A DNA stretch of 64,000 nucleotides, from positions 58,054,866 through 58,118,865 of the forward strand of contig CM037871.1 in NCBI GenBank assembly GCA_021292105.1. Reading direction: 5' to 3'. A model generated the notes under the pieces. That model ran no database searches. It worked only from the letters and a program-made list of their open reading frames with translations, and was not told where the DNA came from. The stretch comes from Anadara kagoshimensis. Taxonomy: Eukaryota > Mollusca > Bivalvia > Arcoida > Arcidae. A program made the position numbers and the translations under genes. Positions 35,046-48,125 of the stretch are shown here, in pieces (position 1 is the stretch's first letter; each line of letters starts with the position of its first letter).

Positions 35046-36536
35046 TCTGAATCATGACAGTTTTGCCTCCTTTTTTATGTTTCCAGATATATTAAAATAC
35101 TATATCTGTATATAGTATTAATTGTATTTCTGAATCAAAACAAAAGATCAAATTTGGTTTGCTATCTCAGTGATCTTTATCAAAAATTAATTAAATTAGT
35201 GTATTTTAAGTTTAATAGGGTTATTTTTGTTTCTTATATCTTTGATTACTTTTAAAAGTTTTTAAATGTTTAGTCCGAAATAGAACTAACAGATAAGATA
35301 TGGGGTATCAGTATTATTGTGCACCCCAGCATTGTTTTTAATGGTAAATATTAAATCACAAATCTGATTGAGTGACGTCTGCCTGACGTAAACAAAAATA
35401 TTACATTGTAACCTAGTCGGTAAAATATACCAAGTCATTGTTATTACAAAAAAATAAGTATTTTCATTATTTTAATATTTTGCCATTTACAGTATTTTTA
35501 AATTTCAAATGTCTTTCAATACAAAATTTAAGCTTTAAGGTAAACTTGTGGTCACTATGTAAATTGTCCTGTGAACTAGATTTGTAAATCAAATTAATAT
35601 TCAATAATAAAAGCCTTCTACACAATATGTCTTTTAAAAGTTAGACCCCCTTAAAACTCATGTGTTTTGTGTGTATGTCAATATCTTTACCCCCTAGAAC
35701 CTGTCAATCAATTGGTAAACATGCTAGGTACTCAAAAGGGTATTTTTTTGACAATTTCCTAAAAACAATTTAATTTACCAAATTTTACCAATCAGCATGA
35801 ATAATTATCTTTTGAACTAAATTATAGTTTAATTTAATTTTTAATGAAATTACTTTAGATATTTTTCAATGTTAATTCCTTTTATAAAATTTTAAAAACC
35901 CTTTAGATAGCCCACCTGAAATCTAGTATATGGTGAGTGAATTCTCCAATCAGATATGAGAGATATTTGTAGCTCCGCCCCTTGTAGTGTACAACTTGTG
36001 CATGGCTAATATTTATCACTAAGAAATAGAACTCACATACAATATATACGTAGAACTATACAATATTTGTGGATTTTTACTAATTATATACAATTTTATC
36101 AAAATATTTCTGGATTTTATACTCATCAACATTTATCAGTGATTTACAATATGTGATAACAATTATTTTCACAAAATTGGATTTTATTGTGATTTTACAA
36201 ACAAAACATAGTTTTTACTCAGAATGCTATTTAACACATGTTTACCTGCATTATAGAAATATATACACATTGGATTAAAATGAACTTGTGTTGAATATGT
36301 GTTGAAAAGGTAGCTTACAAAATACCATTACATACAGTTGTACAAAATAGTACAAAAATTTGATTAGTGTTATAATAGATTTATTATTACTACTATCATA
36401 CAACTTATCATAGTACAGTGTTATCTTCGCTGGTGTCCAGTAATTAGTTGTGATATAGTGTGTTTAATAAGATATTAAGGGATAGCTCAATCCCTTACTG
36501 AAAAATACATACATATATCTTTATTATAGTGAAGCC
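35046..36536. other. Upstream region of the semaphorin gene
   Basis: No repeat or other gene was recognised. Promoter candidates at 35946-35981 are listed separately. Several ATGs lie between them and the semaphorin start, so a spliced 5' UTR is more likely than a continuous one. Confidence 0.4.
35946..35981 (+). promoter_or_regulatory. Possible promoter elements: CCAAT box and GC box
   Basis: CCAATCAG at 35946-35953 is a good NF-Y-type CCAAT box. CTCCGCCCC at 35973-35981 is a GC box of the Sp/KLF type, rare in such AT-rich DNA. They lie 20 bases apart and about 560-590 bp upstream of the semaphorin ATG. No clear TATA box or initiator is evident. The promoter role is inferred from motif type and position only. 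Confidence 0.3.
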
Positions 36537-36690
36537 ATGAAGAAAAAGGTCACCACAAACAAGATGGATATGAGGACTGTTTATAAGCATTGCATCTGTG
36601 TGTGTATAGCAGTAGTTTTACTTGCCACTCCGATCACGTCCAGTGCTTGGCAAGATGTCCCCCTTGCCAATGATCATCTGACACTCTCAG
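36537..36690 (+). CDS. Semaphorin exon 1: start codon and signal peptide
   Basis: This exon encodes 51 residues plus one base. The ATG lies in the context GAAGCCATGA, and the first in-frame stop upstream is TAG at 36483. The peptide has a lysine-rich n-region, a hydrophobic run CICVCIAVVLLA and a small-residue cleavage site TSSA before WQDV. The donor is GTAAGC at 36691 and the exon ends in phase 1. TTATTATAG ending at 36529 could be a weak acceptor, so the 5' UTR may be spliced from further upstream. The transcription start is not visible. Confidence 0.82.
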
Positions 36691-39600
36691 GTAAGCTATA
36701 GTGACCCATGTCCAGTCTTTTCACCTGGACAAGTTCTCTTCTTTATGTCAACATTTACAAGTATATTGTCAACAGAGTAATGTATTTATTTGATAGACAT
36801 GTATAGACCCAGTCCCTGCCATAGATAACTCTGACATTAAACTCTCCTACAGGATGGTCCCTCCCAGGGAGGAATAACACATGTGCAGTCCCAGAGATTT
36901 TCTTAACTAAGAAACACACATGACCAACCCTTAAAAAGGATCAAATTGACAAACCTTTATATACACAATCTTGACACCATTACAATGTTCCAATTTCTAT
37001 ATTTTGGTCCAAAGCACTTGGTCATTTATTTTTTTTTGGCAATCAGGTCATTTTTACCTTAAAAATAAACTTATATAATCATAATATCCAGTGGTCAGTT
37101 CTCTGAACATATTTATTCCATTAGTGGTCAATTAGTTGTTTCCTTTAAAAAACATGTTTATTACCAAATGGACATTCCTTTACATTAAAATTGTTTGTTA
37201 CACATGGTCACTCTTAATAATTTTGCAATAAAATTAAAGTCTGTTGAAATGGGTAGTTTTATATTGAAGGTTGTTTTTTAATACCTTGATGGATATTTCA
37301 CCTTCCAATACACAAACACAATGATGTCATTGCAACAGAGTACAATTACATGTCATATTACGCTTGGCTGATTCTAGCCAAACAATCCCATTTTATACCT
37401 TAAAACCTGTGTTGACATTTGCCACCTGAAAAAGGCTGGGAAAACCTTAGCTATAACATGCAGGATTGAGAACTTGTCAGACTTGACTTGCATACATAAT
37501 GTTTTTTATTATCATATTCTTAACATATTATTTTTACAGTACTTGCATTTAAAGATTTTAACACCTTGATGAAAAGTCACCTTACTTCAAATAGGATTGA
37601 CTAACTATTCCTAAAATTGTATTTTTTTAACCCAGTTTTTGCATCATTTTTTTTTTTTTTTTTTTGTTTCGACCTTTTTTATGTTTTTAATGAGGAACAG
37701 TATCATATCACCAGGTTCAATTAAATGATATGTAAATGAAACTCTTAATTTTAAAATTAAATTACGTGTTAAAAGACCACATCCTGTTGATTATATCAAT
37801 TTCAATAGTGATCTATTTATTTAGGGAATGGTGACATAATCGTCATTTAAAATACATCATTAAAAAGCATTAGTAATTAAATATTGTACCGATAATTTAT
37901 AATGATGTTTGCTGTGAATGAAATTCTGATACAATACATGACAGATCTCTAGGATACATCAAATAATTCTTAAGTATAAAAGTGTAATTTAAAAAAAATA
38001 GCTTCAGTTTTGGACTAAAAGACTAAATTTAAAAACATTTTTTTTTTATTTTAACTATGGTTAAAAGTAAAAAAAATGGAAATAATTTGATAAACCATTG
38101 CTTTTTCCAAAAAAAACATAAAATAAATAAATAAATAGGAAAATTTTAAAAAAAAATAAAGAAAGAAAGAGAAATGTTGTAATTTAGCATTTATCTTGAA
38201 TTTGGTAATATCACAATCTAAACGGCTCCATATACGATTGTCAGAACTGATAAAATAATTATAAAATTTTATATATACAAGCTTCAGGCTAAATATCCTG
38301 AATTTGTTAGCTGAAATTATGAAATAGGACAACTATTGACTTTATTTTTATGAGGATTAATTAGTTTGTTAGTTAGTAGCTTGAGGGGACATGGTAACTA
38401 CTTTGTAACATAGCACTCAAATCTGTTACCAAACTTGTCTAGATCATTATCAATAGATGTACAGAGATCAACAGATGTGAGATAGTACATCAAAAATGGT
38501 GCCTCATTGATGTGAAGAACTTACTGACAAGTACAGAAAGTGAAGAAATTTGTAATCATAAATATATTATGGGATTTTAAAGAGCTTGTGTACTTGAAAA
38601 ATTCTCAAAGATAATCATTTTACATATGAGTTCAATTAAGCTCTGTAAAATATTTAAATAAGCACACACACATGTGTGCACACAAATGGTATAATGGTAG
38701 CAAAAGTCTGGCTAATACAATTAAAAAATTATCAGGGTCTAAGATTGCAAAAAAAAAACTTGTTTCAGTAAATTTGATAATATAAAACCAAAACATTGGT
38801 ATTACAAACACAGTGTATAGGATGTTTTTATTTTGAGCTGTACATATGCGTGACTTACAATATGTGCCACATTAAGGAATGTACCCATTGACTGGATACG
38901 CTCGTGTCTACTGGCAAGAACCAGAAAAAAATGTTATGTTTTGTTATCATGGCATCCTAGCTGTTCTTGTATACGTAATCTAGAGATGTGCTGAGACATA
39001 TTGTGACGTTAAGTGTGGTAGAAGTGTAATAAATGTTATATTTCTGTTCATCACTACAAATGCCAGTACGATGCATACACCAGACTGCACCGGCTAGCAA
39101 TACAGACAAAAAAAAAACAAAAATACATAATATATCTAATTCAAGCAGGGTTAATTATTACTTTTGTTAGAACTATTGTTGTTAGAGTTAAATTAGGTGG
39201 ATAATTTGGCACCAGATTCACTGGAGCTTGTGGTACTTTTTCCGCCTGGTTTAGAACTGGGTTTGATCGGTGAGGTGTATGCGGCTGATAACCCTCCTTA
39301 ATTTTATCATAGTATTTACGTCATTTATTATGACAGGTCGGACTATTGATAACAGATTTTGTCATATATTTTACCAGTGAATTTAGGTTAAATGAGTTTG
39401 TGAAGGGCAGAGGGGCTGGCACTGTTGAAAATCAGAAAAACAGCAGCTACAACTTCCATTTGAGCCTTCTACAAATGACTTTGGAAATTAAATCATTCTT
39501 AATATTGAGAGTCATTGATTTTATAAATGTGACAATCTAATTGATTTAATTCTCAAAAACAAAAAATTAAGAAAAACGCTTCATGTAGTGGTCAACCCAT

Positions 39601-42600
39601 TGTGGAGCTTTTCTATAAACACCTAAAGCTGTGCCAGCTGAAGTATGAAATACCCTTGCTTTCATGTCATATGGTACACTAATTACATAACAAGAGAACA
39701 CAGGTGTATATGTCACACCTGTGCTAATTACAACAATACCTTGCTATCAATTACTTAACACTAAAACAACACAGTACCTTAACACCTGTGACTAAAGCAA
39801 GCTGTTTGAAGTTGACCACTCTAATTAAAAGTCATGTTTTGAAGGCTAATTAAAGTAAAAACTGTTGTGCTACCTGTCCAGTTGTGTAATTAAATTACCT
39901 TACTTGTGCTGACACAGTAATCAGCAATAATTTCATACATATGTATGTATTTTGTATTCCTTTGGTTATATACATGTTCCAATAAGTTATATAACTTACG
40001 GAAATAAAGATTGAATTGAATTGATTATTAATATGTGCCCCAAAATTTTTGTAAAAGCAATATATAATTGACTAATTTAATATGTGGTCACTCAACACAA
40101 TTGGAATTTTTTCCATATATATATTTTTTATCATTTTAAAAGAATCTGTTAAATGAATGAATATTATAAGTTAAAAATTGATACCTAGACAAATTTTGCT
40201 AAATTAGAGAGAAGAACCTATTATTAGGAACAGTCATTTCACATTTCTAGCTGTATAAAGAATTCAATTACATAATCCCATTGTATTTTATTTGACGCTT
40301 ACCTGTTGATGTGAGATGTATGTATGAGACAGTCTATAGAAACAAACAAAAACAATAAATATAGCCATTTGTTCTGACTTAAAACTCTCCTTATCACATA
40401 TTTACATTTCGGTTAAGAGGTACAACATTTTTTTTTCTTAATCAATTATTTATCAACACCAATAACTAAACCTAATAATACATCAGAAAGCAACTTGTGA
40501 AGATATGTTAACATTAGCTTGACTTTAATAGGAAAATCAATAGGAATTTGTTTGCTTGTAGAGTAAGTTATGGCAGTGTTCTCTCTCATGTTAAGCCAAG
40601 CTGCCACATTCAACTTTTGTAAGACAGTTATATTTGCTGATACTGAAGCACTATGAACATAAGTCCAAATTTATGTTTTACTTGATAAAAATGAAAATAA
40701 AAATCTTGTTTTAAAGGCTGTAGTCCCCTTCTTATTAGTGACAAGCTTACTTATGAAACATAATGGTACTAAAACATTGGTCTCCTTGGTAATAGATTTT
40801 ATTAAAGGGACAGAATTATGTCACTGTCTTGTCTTCTTGTCAGTTCTCATTAAGAAGGGAGGGTTTTTATGGGTCCTGGAGTCATGAAAATCTTAATATC
40901 TGTAGTATACTACTGTAAAATAATGTCATACTGCATCATTCTCAAAATGACAATATAAAAGATTAAATAATTAAAGTTACGGTGTGTTGTATTATTTATT
41001 TATGTATGAGCTACCAGTAGATGGCAGTGTTCAACATAAGACAAACTTAAAGCCATGTTTAATAATGAAGAAAACATCTTTATATTTTTCTGAGGAAATT
41101 ATAAACATATTGAGTTTTAGATTTGAAGAGTTCTATTGCCGTTGGCTTTAGGATTTAAATCGAATTAGCTGTTTCTAAACCTGTTTGGTTCCGTACTCTG
41201 TAGTCAGAGAAGATGTTTGTTTTGTTTATTTGTTTATTTATTATGTGGTACATGTTGTTTTCACAGTGTCGTAATATATAAAAAAATCTATGGGAGATGC
41301 TGTGTTCACGCTGTCTTGTCATAATAAAAGATCTGTTGGAGATGTTATGATTAGTAATGAATTATATCACTGGTGTACATCACCCATTGTATTGGACAGT
41401 CTATTAGAGTTAATTAATGGCATTTATAGATTTCTCAGTGGAAAGTGTGATTGAACTGGAACCATAGATTATAATACTAAAATAACGAAGTAAATGCTTC
41501 ACACACATTTAACTTGGAGGTTTGGTTGCTAGATCTGCTTGCCAAAAGTCGATGGGTTTTCTTTTAGGCACTTTGGGGTTCTTCCATCATCCCAGATTCC
41601 TGACCTCTTCAGTATAAATGAAAAAAATCTTTAGAAGTGGAATCTAAACCCAGAATAATGACATAAATAAACCACTTTTATTCCTTTTGACATGATCCAT
41701 TGGGCAGATCATTCTGGTACCAGGCCATCTTGGTTCACCATTATTTCATGATGACCCTTGGCAGTTAGTATTTCTCACGTTTTAATTAAAATCAGTGGTA
41801 TAAATCAAGTTGACTAATATGATTTTAATATTTCTTTAGAATTTGTATTTCTCAAATTACAGTATAAGAAATGTCATCCTGCTAATGTCAAGTGATATCT
41901 ATCCTCTGTATATATATATTGTAGTATTGTACAGTCTATAGATGTCAGCCTGATCTTCTTACAGGCTATGATAGCTGTATATCATTTCATCAATTAGTCC
42001 TTACTGATAGGTTATTAAAGTGAATGATATCTTCTAGGAGATTAAAATGGTGGGATGATAGGATGTCGAGGATTACACATAATGTCACATAAGGAAAACA
42101 TACCATTATACATACAGTACTCACAGAAGGAAGAGATTCCTTGATACCTATTGTCACATAAGGAAACGATTCCATATTGCCACATAACTAGAGAGATGGC
42201 TCTGAATTAACCCATTAAGCTGCTACAATTGTATCATCTTCCTCCTTGAAAACAAAATATTTTTGACATATTTCCCAGCATTCAACACTTCCTGGATCAT
42301 TGAAATACCATTGGGGTTTGTTTTGGGGAGAAAATTAAGACCAGAGAAATGTCTAGTTTTTTATGAAAAATTCATTGATGGCTGATGAGAGTAATATTTT
42401 TAAAGTTTTCTTCTCTTTGGTAACAATGTACTTGCACAAGAATTTGGTTATTTGGTTTTCATTATACATATTAGATTTTAACAATCTAAGATTTTCTGTG
42501 GCAAGATGTAAAATCCTGATTCATTAAACTACACAGTAATTGTGCAAGACCTTGTTGATGTTTTCCTATATAACCTGATTAGATCACCAATTGTTCTGAG

Positions 42601-45600
42601 TACATAACCATCACCACCATTTGGATGAATTATTTATCATAGTACATTTGTACCGACAGACAGATATATGGATATAGTTTTTTTTTTACTTTGATCATTA
42701 TACCGGTTCCTATCTGAAGTGTGGTTTTCCTATTTCCGTTTTCCTCTTACTTATAGGTTAATGTAGATGAAGGATTTATCAACTTTAAGTCACTTATATC
42801 TTAAGTTATACACAGGAAACAATTACTACTGCAACTTGTATTGTTCTCTAAGTGTTTCCCTCTTTTTGTGGTCAGACTCCATGAGTAGGAGGATTGCGAA
42901 TTTGCTATTTACTGCTAATTGCTCTTGCAAGGTCAACGTTTTTTTTGCCAAATTCCAGTTTCCTCAACCATTTCTTTAACTGACTGCCTCTAAATAATTG
43001 AAACAACCATGATTTTGGACATACAGTGTCATTTCATCTTGCCCAACATTTATTGGTTGGTTAAATGGATAAATAAATGGTGAACTACACATTTCAACAC
43101 ATTCAATAACAAGTAAAAAACATACACACACACATATACACACACCCTCTCTCTCTTTGTAGTTTGAGAGATGATTTATCACAAATAATATTTAAAGTCT
43201 ACCAGTGACTTATCAAATTTTGATATATTGCAAAATATTATAAATCATAAATTATAAGAAATAGATTTACACAAACTTGAGACTCCCTATCAGGTCCGGT
43301 CTCTGGTCTACATGTGTATAAAAGAACCTATCTATTTAAATGGTAATTTTAAGGTGGAACTACGTAATATCTAAGGAGTTAACTAATTCAGTTATCACAC
43401 TTCATTTACAATTGATTAACACATGCTGTGTGCTTGGTTTTCTAACTGTATACAGATCCTAATGTCTGCTGATGCATGTTCATACTTTGCACATACAGAG
43501 ATCTGAACATATTATATCCATATGAAAGACCACTATTTAAATTGCATCTAATATGCATATGGCTTTATTTTGTTCAAATATGAGCCTGTTTTTTGTTACA
43601 AAATTATTAACTCTCAGGGCATTGGGTCCCATTACCAGGATATGTATTGAAATTAGGATGTCTAATACAAAAAATATAGCTTAAAAGGAAAGAACCTGGC
43701 CTTATATGTTTAAAGTGATGTTAAATTTGAGAAAAAATTTATGTATGAGTTTTCATAGTCATACTCAATAGACTTCCGAATTAATGTCACTCGCTGACCT
43801 CAATCTAGATTGAAAAAAAATAAATAATTAAGAAAGGATTTGAATAATATTTGATGAACCTGAACCCTTTCAATAACTCTGTTTGTATAACTTTCTTGTT
43901 ACCACCTACTTGCAGCATGGTTGACCTTTATAAACTATAAAGAAACATTTTGTCAAAATTACATAAAATGTACTGTATAAACTCGGATCTTTACGATTAT
44001 TGCATGCAAGAATGATAAAATTTTACATTACATGTATATCATTCTGTTGTCCAGTAAAGCATGTAGGTTTTATAATGATAAAAAACAACATTGTTTTATC
44101 CATGTGTCAATTGTTTTTATCATGGTCTTACATCATTTATGAGGTAATATCAAGTGTAAAGTCAGTACATGATATAGGGGAGGGGGTGCATTTGGTCTTT
44201 AGTTCTCCAAGTCCAGTCATTGTCTGAACTATAATTCCACTAAACCAGAGTAGACCACCAAATCAGAACTGTCCATCAGGATTTTTAATCTACACTACTT
44301 TCTAAAGAAACAGAATGGCCATCAACTTTGCCTTCTGTGCATTTGTTTGGACTAATTGTTGGTCTGAAAATCTTGAATGCCCACTGGGTCAAAAACCATT
44401 TTAAGGCCATGCAGGAAGTTTCTAGATTAAGTCTAATGTGTTGGTAGTTTTGTTTGCTTTTCACTTTTCAGTCTTGCAAACATCACCATCCACATCTTTT
44501 GATTTATATTTCTCATCCAGTCAGTGTAAAGTTTTGTGTCGATCTCTTGCATTTTGAACTTCTTGACTGCCTTATACAAATGCATTGTTTACCTGTGATA
44601 TTTAGTTACCAGTGATAAGCAATACATAGAAGAATCAACAAGTAACCTAAGATAACAGCTTTAATATCCTGTCCACACTGAAGGATAGGGCTGTCAAATT
44701 TAATAGGAATATGGAGACAGTCTAAAAACCTATCTCATTATGGTGTTAACAGAATCTATTGTAAACCAGTTTTAAGTAGAAGGATACACAGATTTACTGC
44801 CCTGGCTGCCATATAATATATGTATATACTGCCTCCAATCTAGGTCGGCAAATTTGTAAAGTAGACACCTATCTTCTTTAAAGTTGTACCCTAATTTATC
44901 ACAATTAAAATGCTGAATCATTTTACTACCCAACTTCTATTATATAGATGTGTTTTGTGGAGATTGTTTTAGAGAGAGAGAAAGAGTGTGTTTTGCATAA
45001 TTTTTTTGTATCTCAATATGTCTTGCACATTGATTTCTACTTGGCTGTTTTGTTTTGTTCTGTGTTCTTGGTTGTTCTGGCTATTGCCAAGTACATGATA
45101 TTCTATACATGTGTTAACAGTTTTATTGGGATACATAAAAAGTCAGATTCGGCAAACTAAGTGGACCATTTTGGTCACCTCTCTGTCATCAAGGAGGTCC
45201 TTCCTATACATAAGTGTTTATTTGACTTATAAGCATTTAAAAACTGTTTACTTATTTACCATAAAGGTTAAGTGCTGGTATCTGAATCTGTGATATACAG
45301 GTGTGTTCCACAACTCTTACCGGACACCTGTCAGTCTGACAAAAATAACAAATGCCCCATTCTTATGAATTTTCCTGTTTCTTGTCAGATGTTTCACTTA
45401 GTAGAGTTTTATAAGTCTTGTTACTATGGGGATGACTTGTAATACATATATAATAATATATAAAAAAACCAGATGGAATCAGTAGGTTTATATCAAATTT
45501 GAAGTATGAGGATTTTGAATCCAGCATTGTACAGGTATTTTGTTGGGTCATCATGGCTCAGACCTTACCTAAATGGGGAAATAATTTTAAAAAATGATAC

Positions 45601-48094
45601 ACATTTGTGCATTTTATTTGAAAAGATCATGCAGTACTAAATTCAAATATCCATGCCTTTTTATCAATGTATCTCATATGCCTCACGGCATTTAAAGCAA
45701 AACAGATCAAGCAAGATTGAAAAGATAAGCTAAGATTTGCCCTCAGACAATATTGTGTGGGACAAAATTGCTAAGATTTGCCCTCAGACAATATTGTGTG
45801 GGACAAGGCTAAGATTTGCCAAAATTATTGAATTATAGTTTTTTGGCCATCAGTCCAAGGCTCCTTCTAGATTGAAAACTAGTATAGATATAATTTTCAC
45901 AGTATTTATTATTTATTTAAGGTAACAAAACTTACATAATTCACAGTTAATTATCACCTGAGGTTTTATAAGTTTTTGTATCATTTATTAACTGGTATAT
46001 AATAAATTATACCAGGTTTATCTTCATTTTATAAATGGATTACTGGATAGTAACAGTCAGTTAATTCATCACTTTATTCAATTTCTTAGAAAGTTCTCAG
46101 TGACACCTAACTAATTTATTTTCAAATTTAACTTTATCAACTTTTCATATTTAATGTTCGCAAGTCATAGAGAGAAAAGTCTTTGTAAATTTGGAGCTTT
46201 TGGTGACTAAATTTAAAGATAAATCTCTGATGACAAACATTATCAAGACCCAGTATTTGTTTGGCGTAAAGTAAACACTGTCAGTACTGATCATACCACA
46301 TTTCAGTAGCTTTTCTGTACCATAAGAAAATTAAAATGGCATTCTATAAAACATGGATATGTCTAGTAATCGAAGTTCGACAACAGACATGATTTTAATA
46401 TTTTTATGAAAATAAGTATTGTTTGAGAAACTGAACCTGCTAAACATCATCTGAAGACGTATCTGCATACTTCAAAGTATCTTCATTATATCAGATTGGT
46501 TGGGTAGTGAAGTCAGGATTTTAAGCAGCGCCATTGTGGTCACAGATTTTAATATATCATGAGTATGTATTTAATATTACAAGTTTAAGGTTATGTAAAT
46601 ATATGAAGAGTATTTTATTATCTGGATGTATTCTTACTCTGACATATAGACTACATTTGGAGATTTCACAGGTGTCCATACAATAGGATGGATTTACAGA
46701 ATGAGTCCCAGTAAAGGGCTGACATATAGACTACAGTTGGAAATTACACAGGTGTCCCCAGGTCCTCATGGACAATAGGAAAGATTTACAAAAAGAGTCC
46801 CAGTAAACGGCAGATATATAAAATATAGTTGATAAATTTCGCAGGTTCACAGGTTCCCTCTTGTCTTAATAGGATTTTCAGTCCCAGTTAATGGTTGACA
46901 TTGGTGAATATAGTTGAAAATTATCCTATACAATAGGGGGTACTCACAGAAAAGAGTCCCAGTATCATTTTGCATGTGTATGTGTAGCACATGATATTTA
47001 CACATGAACAAAGCCTAGGTAACAAGTGATAAAGGTCAAAGATTTAAATACAATTTCATTTTATCTAGTCAGGGTGTGATTTAAAATAAAACTATGTATG
47101 TAAAACATGTCAATTTACATTTCAAATTACTATCAATATCTATCATGTATAAAAATAGAAAATAGTAAGTCAATGGAATTACACCAACCATTGAACAGGG
47201 TTTTAAATATCCAAGGACCAGATGTACCATTTCCCTTCCCCATATTACTGATCCATAAGTTTTTAAGTCTGGTAAAAATTCATGGCAAAATCATAGAAAA
47301 AAAGAGAGTTTTGCTGGTTCTGGACAACTGGGATTTTGTGTTAATAGTCCAAAAACTTTAGGTCAATAGAAGATTATTAAATCTTCTCTATATGTATTTA
47401 TATAGATCCATGATACTAAAAGAACATACAAGATTCATCATTCAGCATCTGTTATATTATTTCAGCATTTATCAATTAAAATTGAAAAATATATACACAA
47501 TTTCCTGGCTTAATATCGCCTACAATGCTCTGTTGGTATAAGAGCACATGATTTAACAATAACATACAATATATTTATAATCTTTTTTCCTGTTCATTCA
47601 TAGCGAAAATCAAATCTCCGGAAATATAAACATCAACCAGGCGAAAAATGGAGGATGGATTACCCACTCAGTCTTTTGTTGTAGGAGTTGAATTAATGGA
47701 CGGGGTTTCCTTCCGTTCTTTAATATTAAAAGTATAGACAACTTGATAAATGGTATATTTTTAAATAAAACAAAATTATAAACTTGATGAATTGTGTATT
47801 TTTAAGGAAGCTGCTTGAAAAATATTAAATTTATTATGCTTGATAAAAGTATATTTTTAAGGAAGTTGTCATGGTATTAAAGGATGTTGTTTCATAATTA
47901 ATTATTATTTAAATTAGAAATTAACCTGTATTATACACCTGGCTTTAACAATTTTCTTTTTGTTGAAATTAATATGTTTAGTTGTCATGACAAAAGAATT
48001 TAATTACACAATTTATTTAAAAATATGATTGTCAGAGTTTAATAATTTCTACATGTGGAATGTTGGCCTATGTGCATAGCAACTGAAGTTAAAA

Positions 48095-48125
<31 letters not shown>

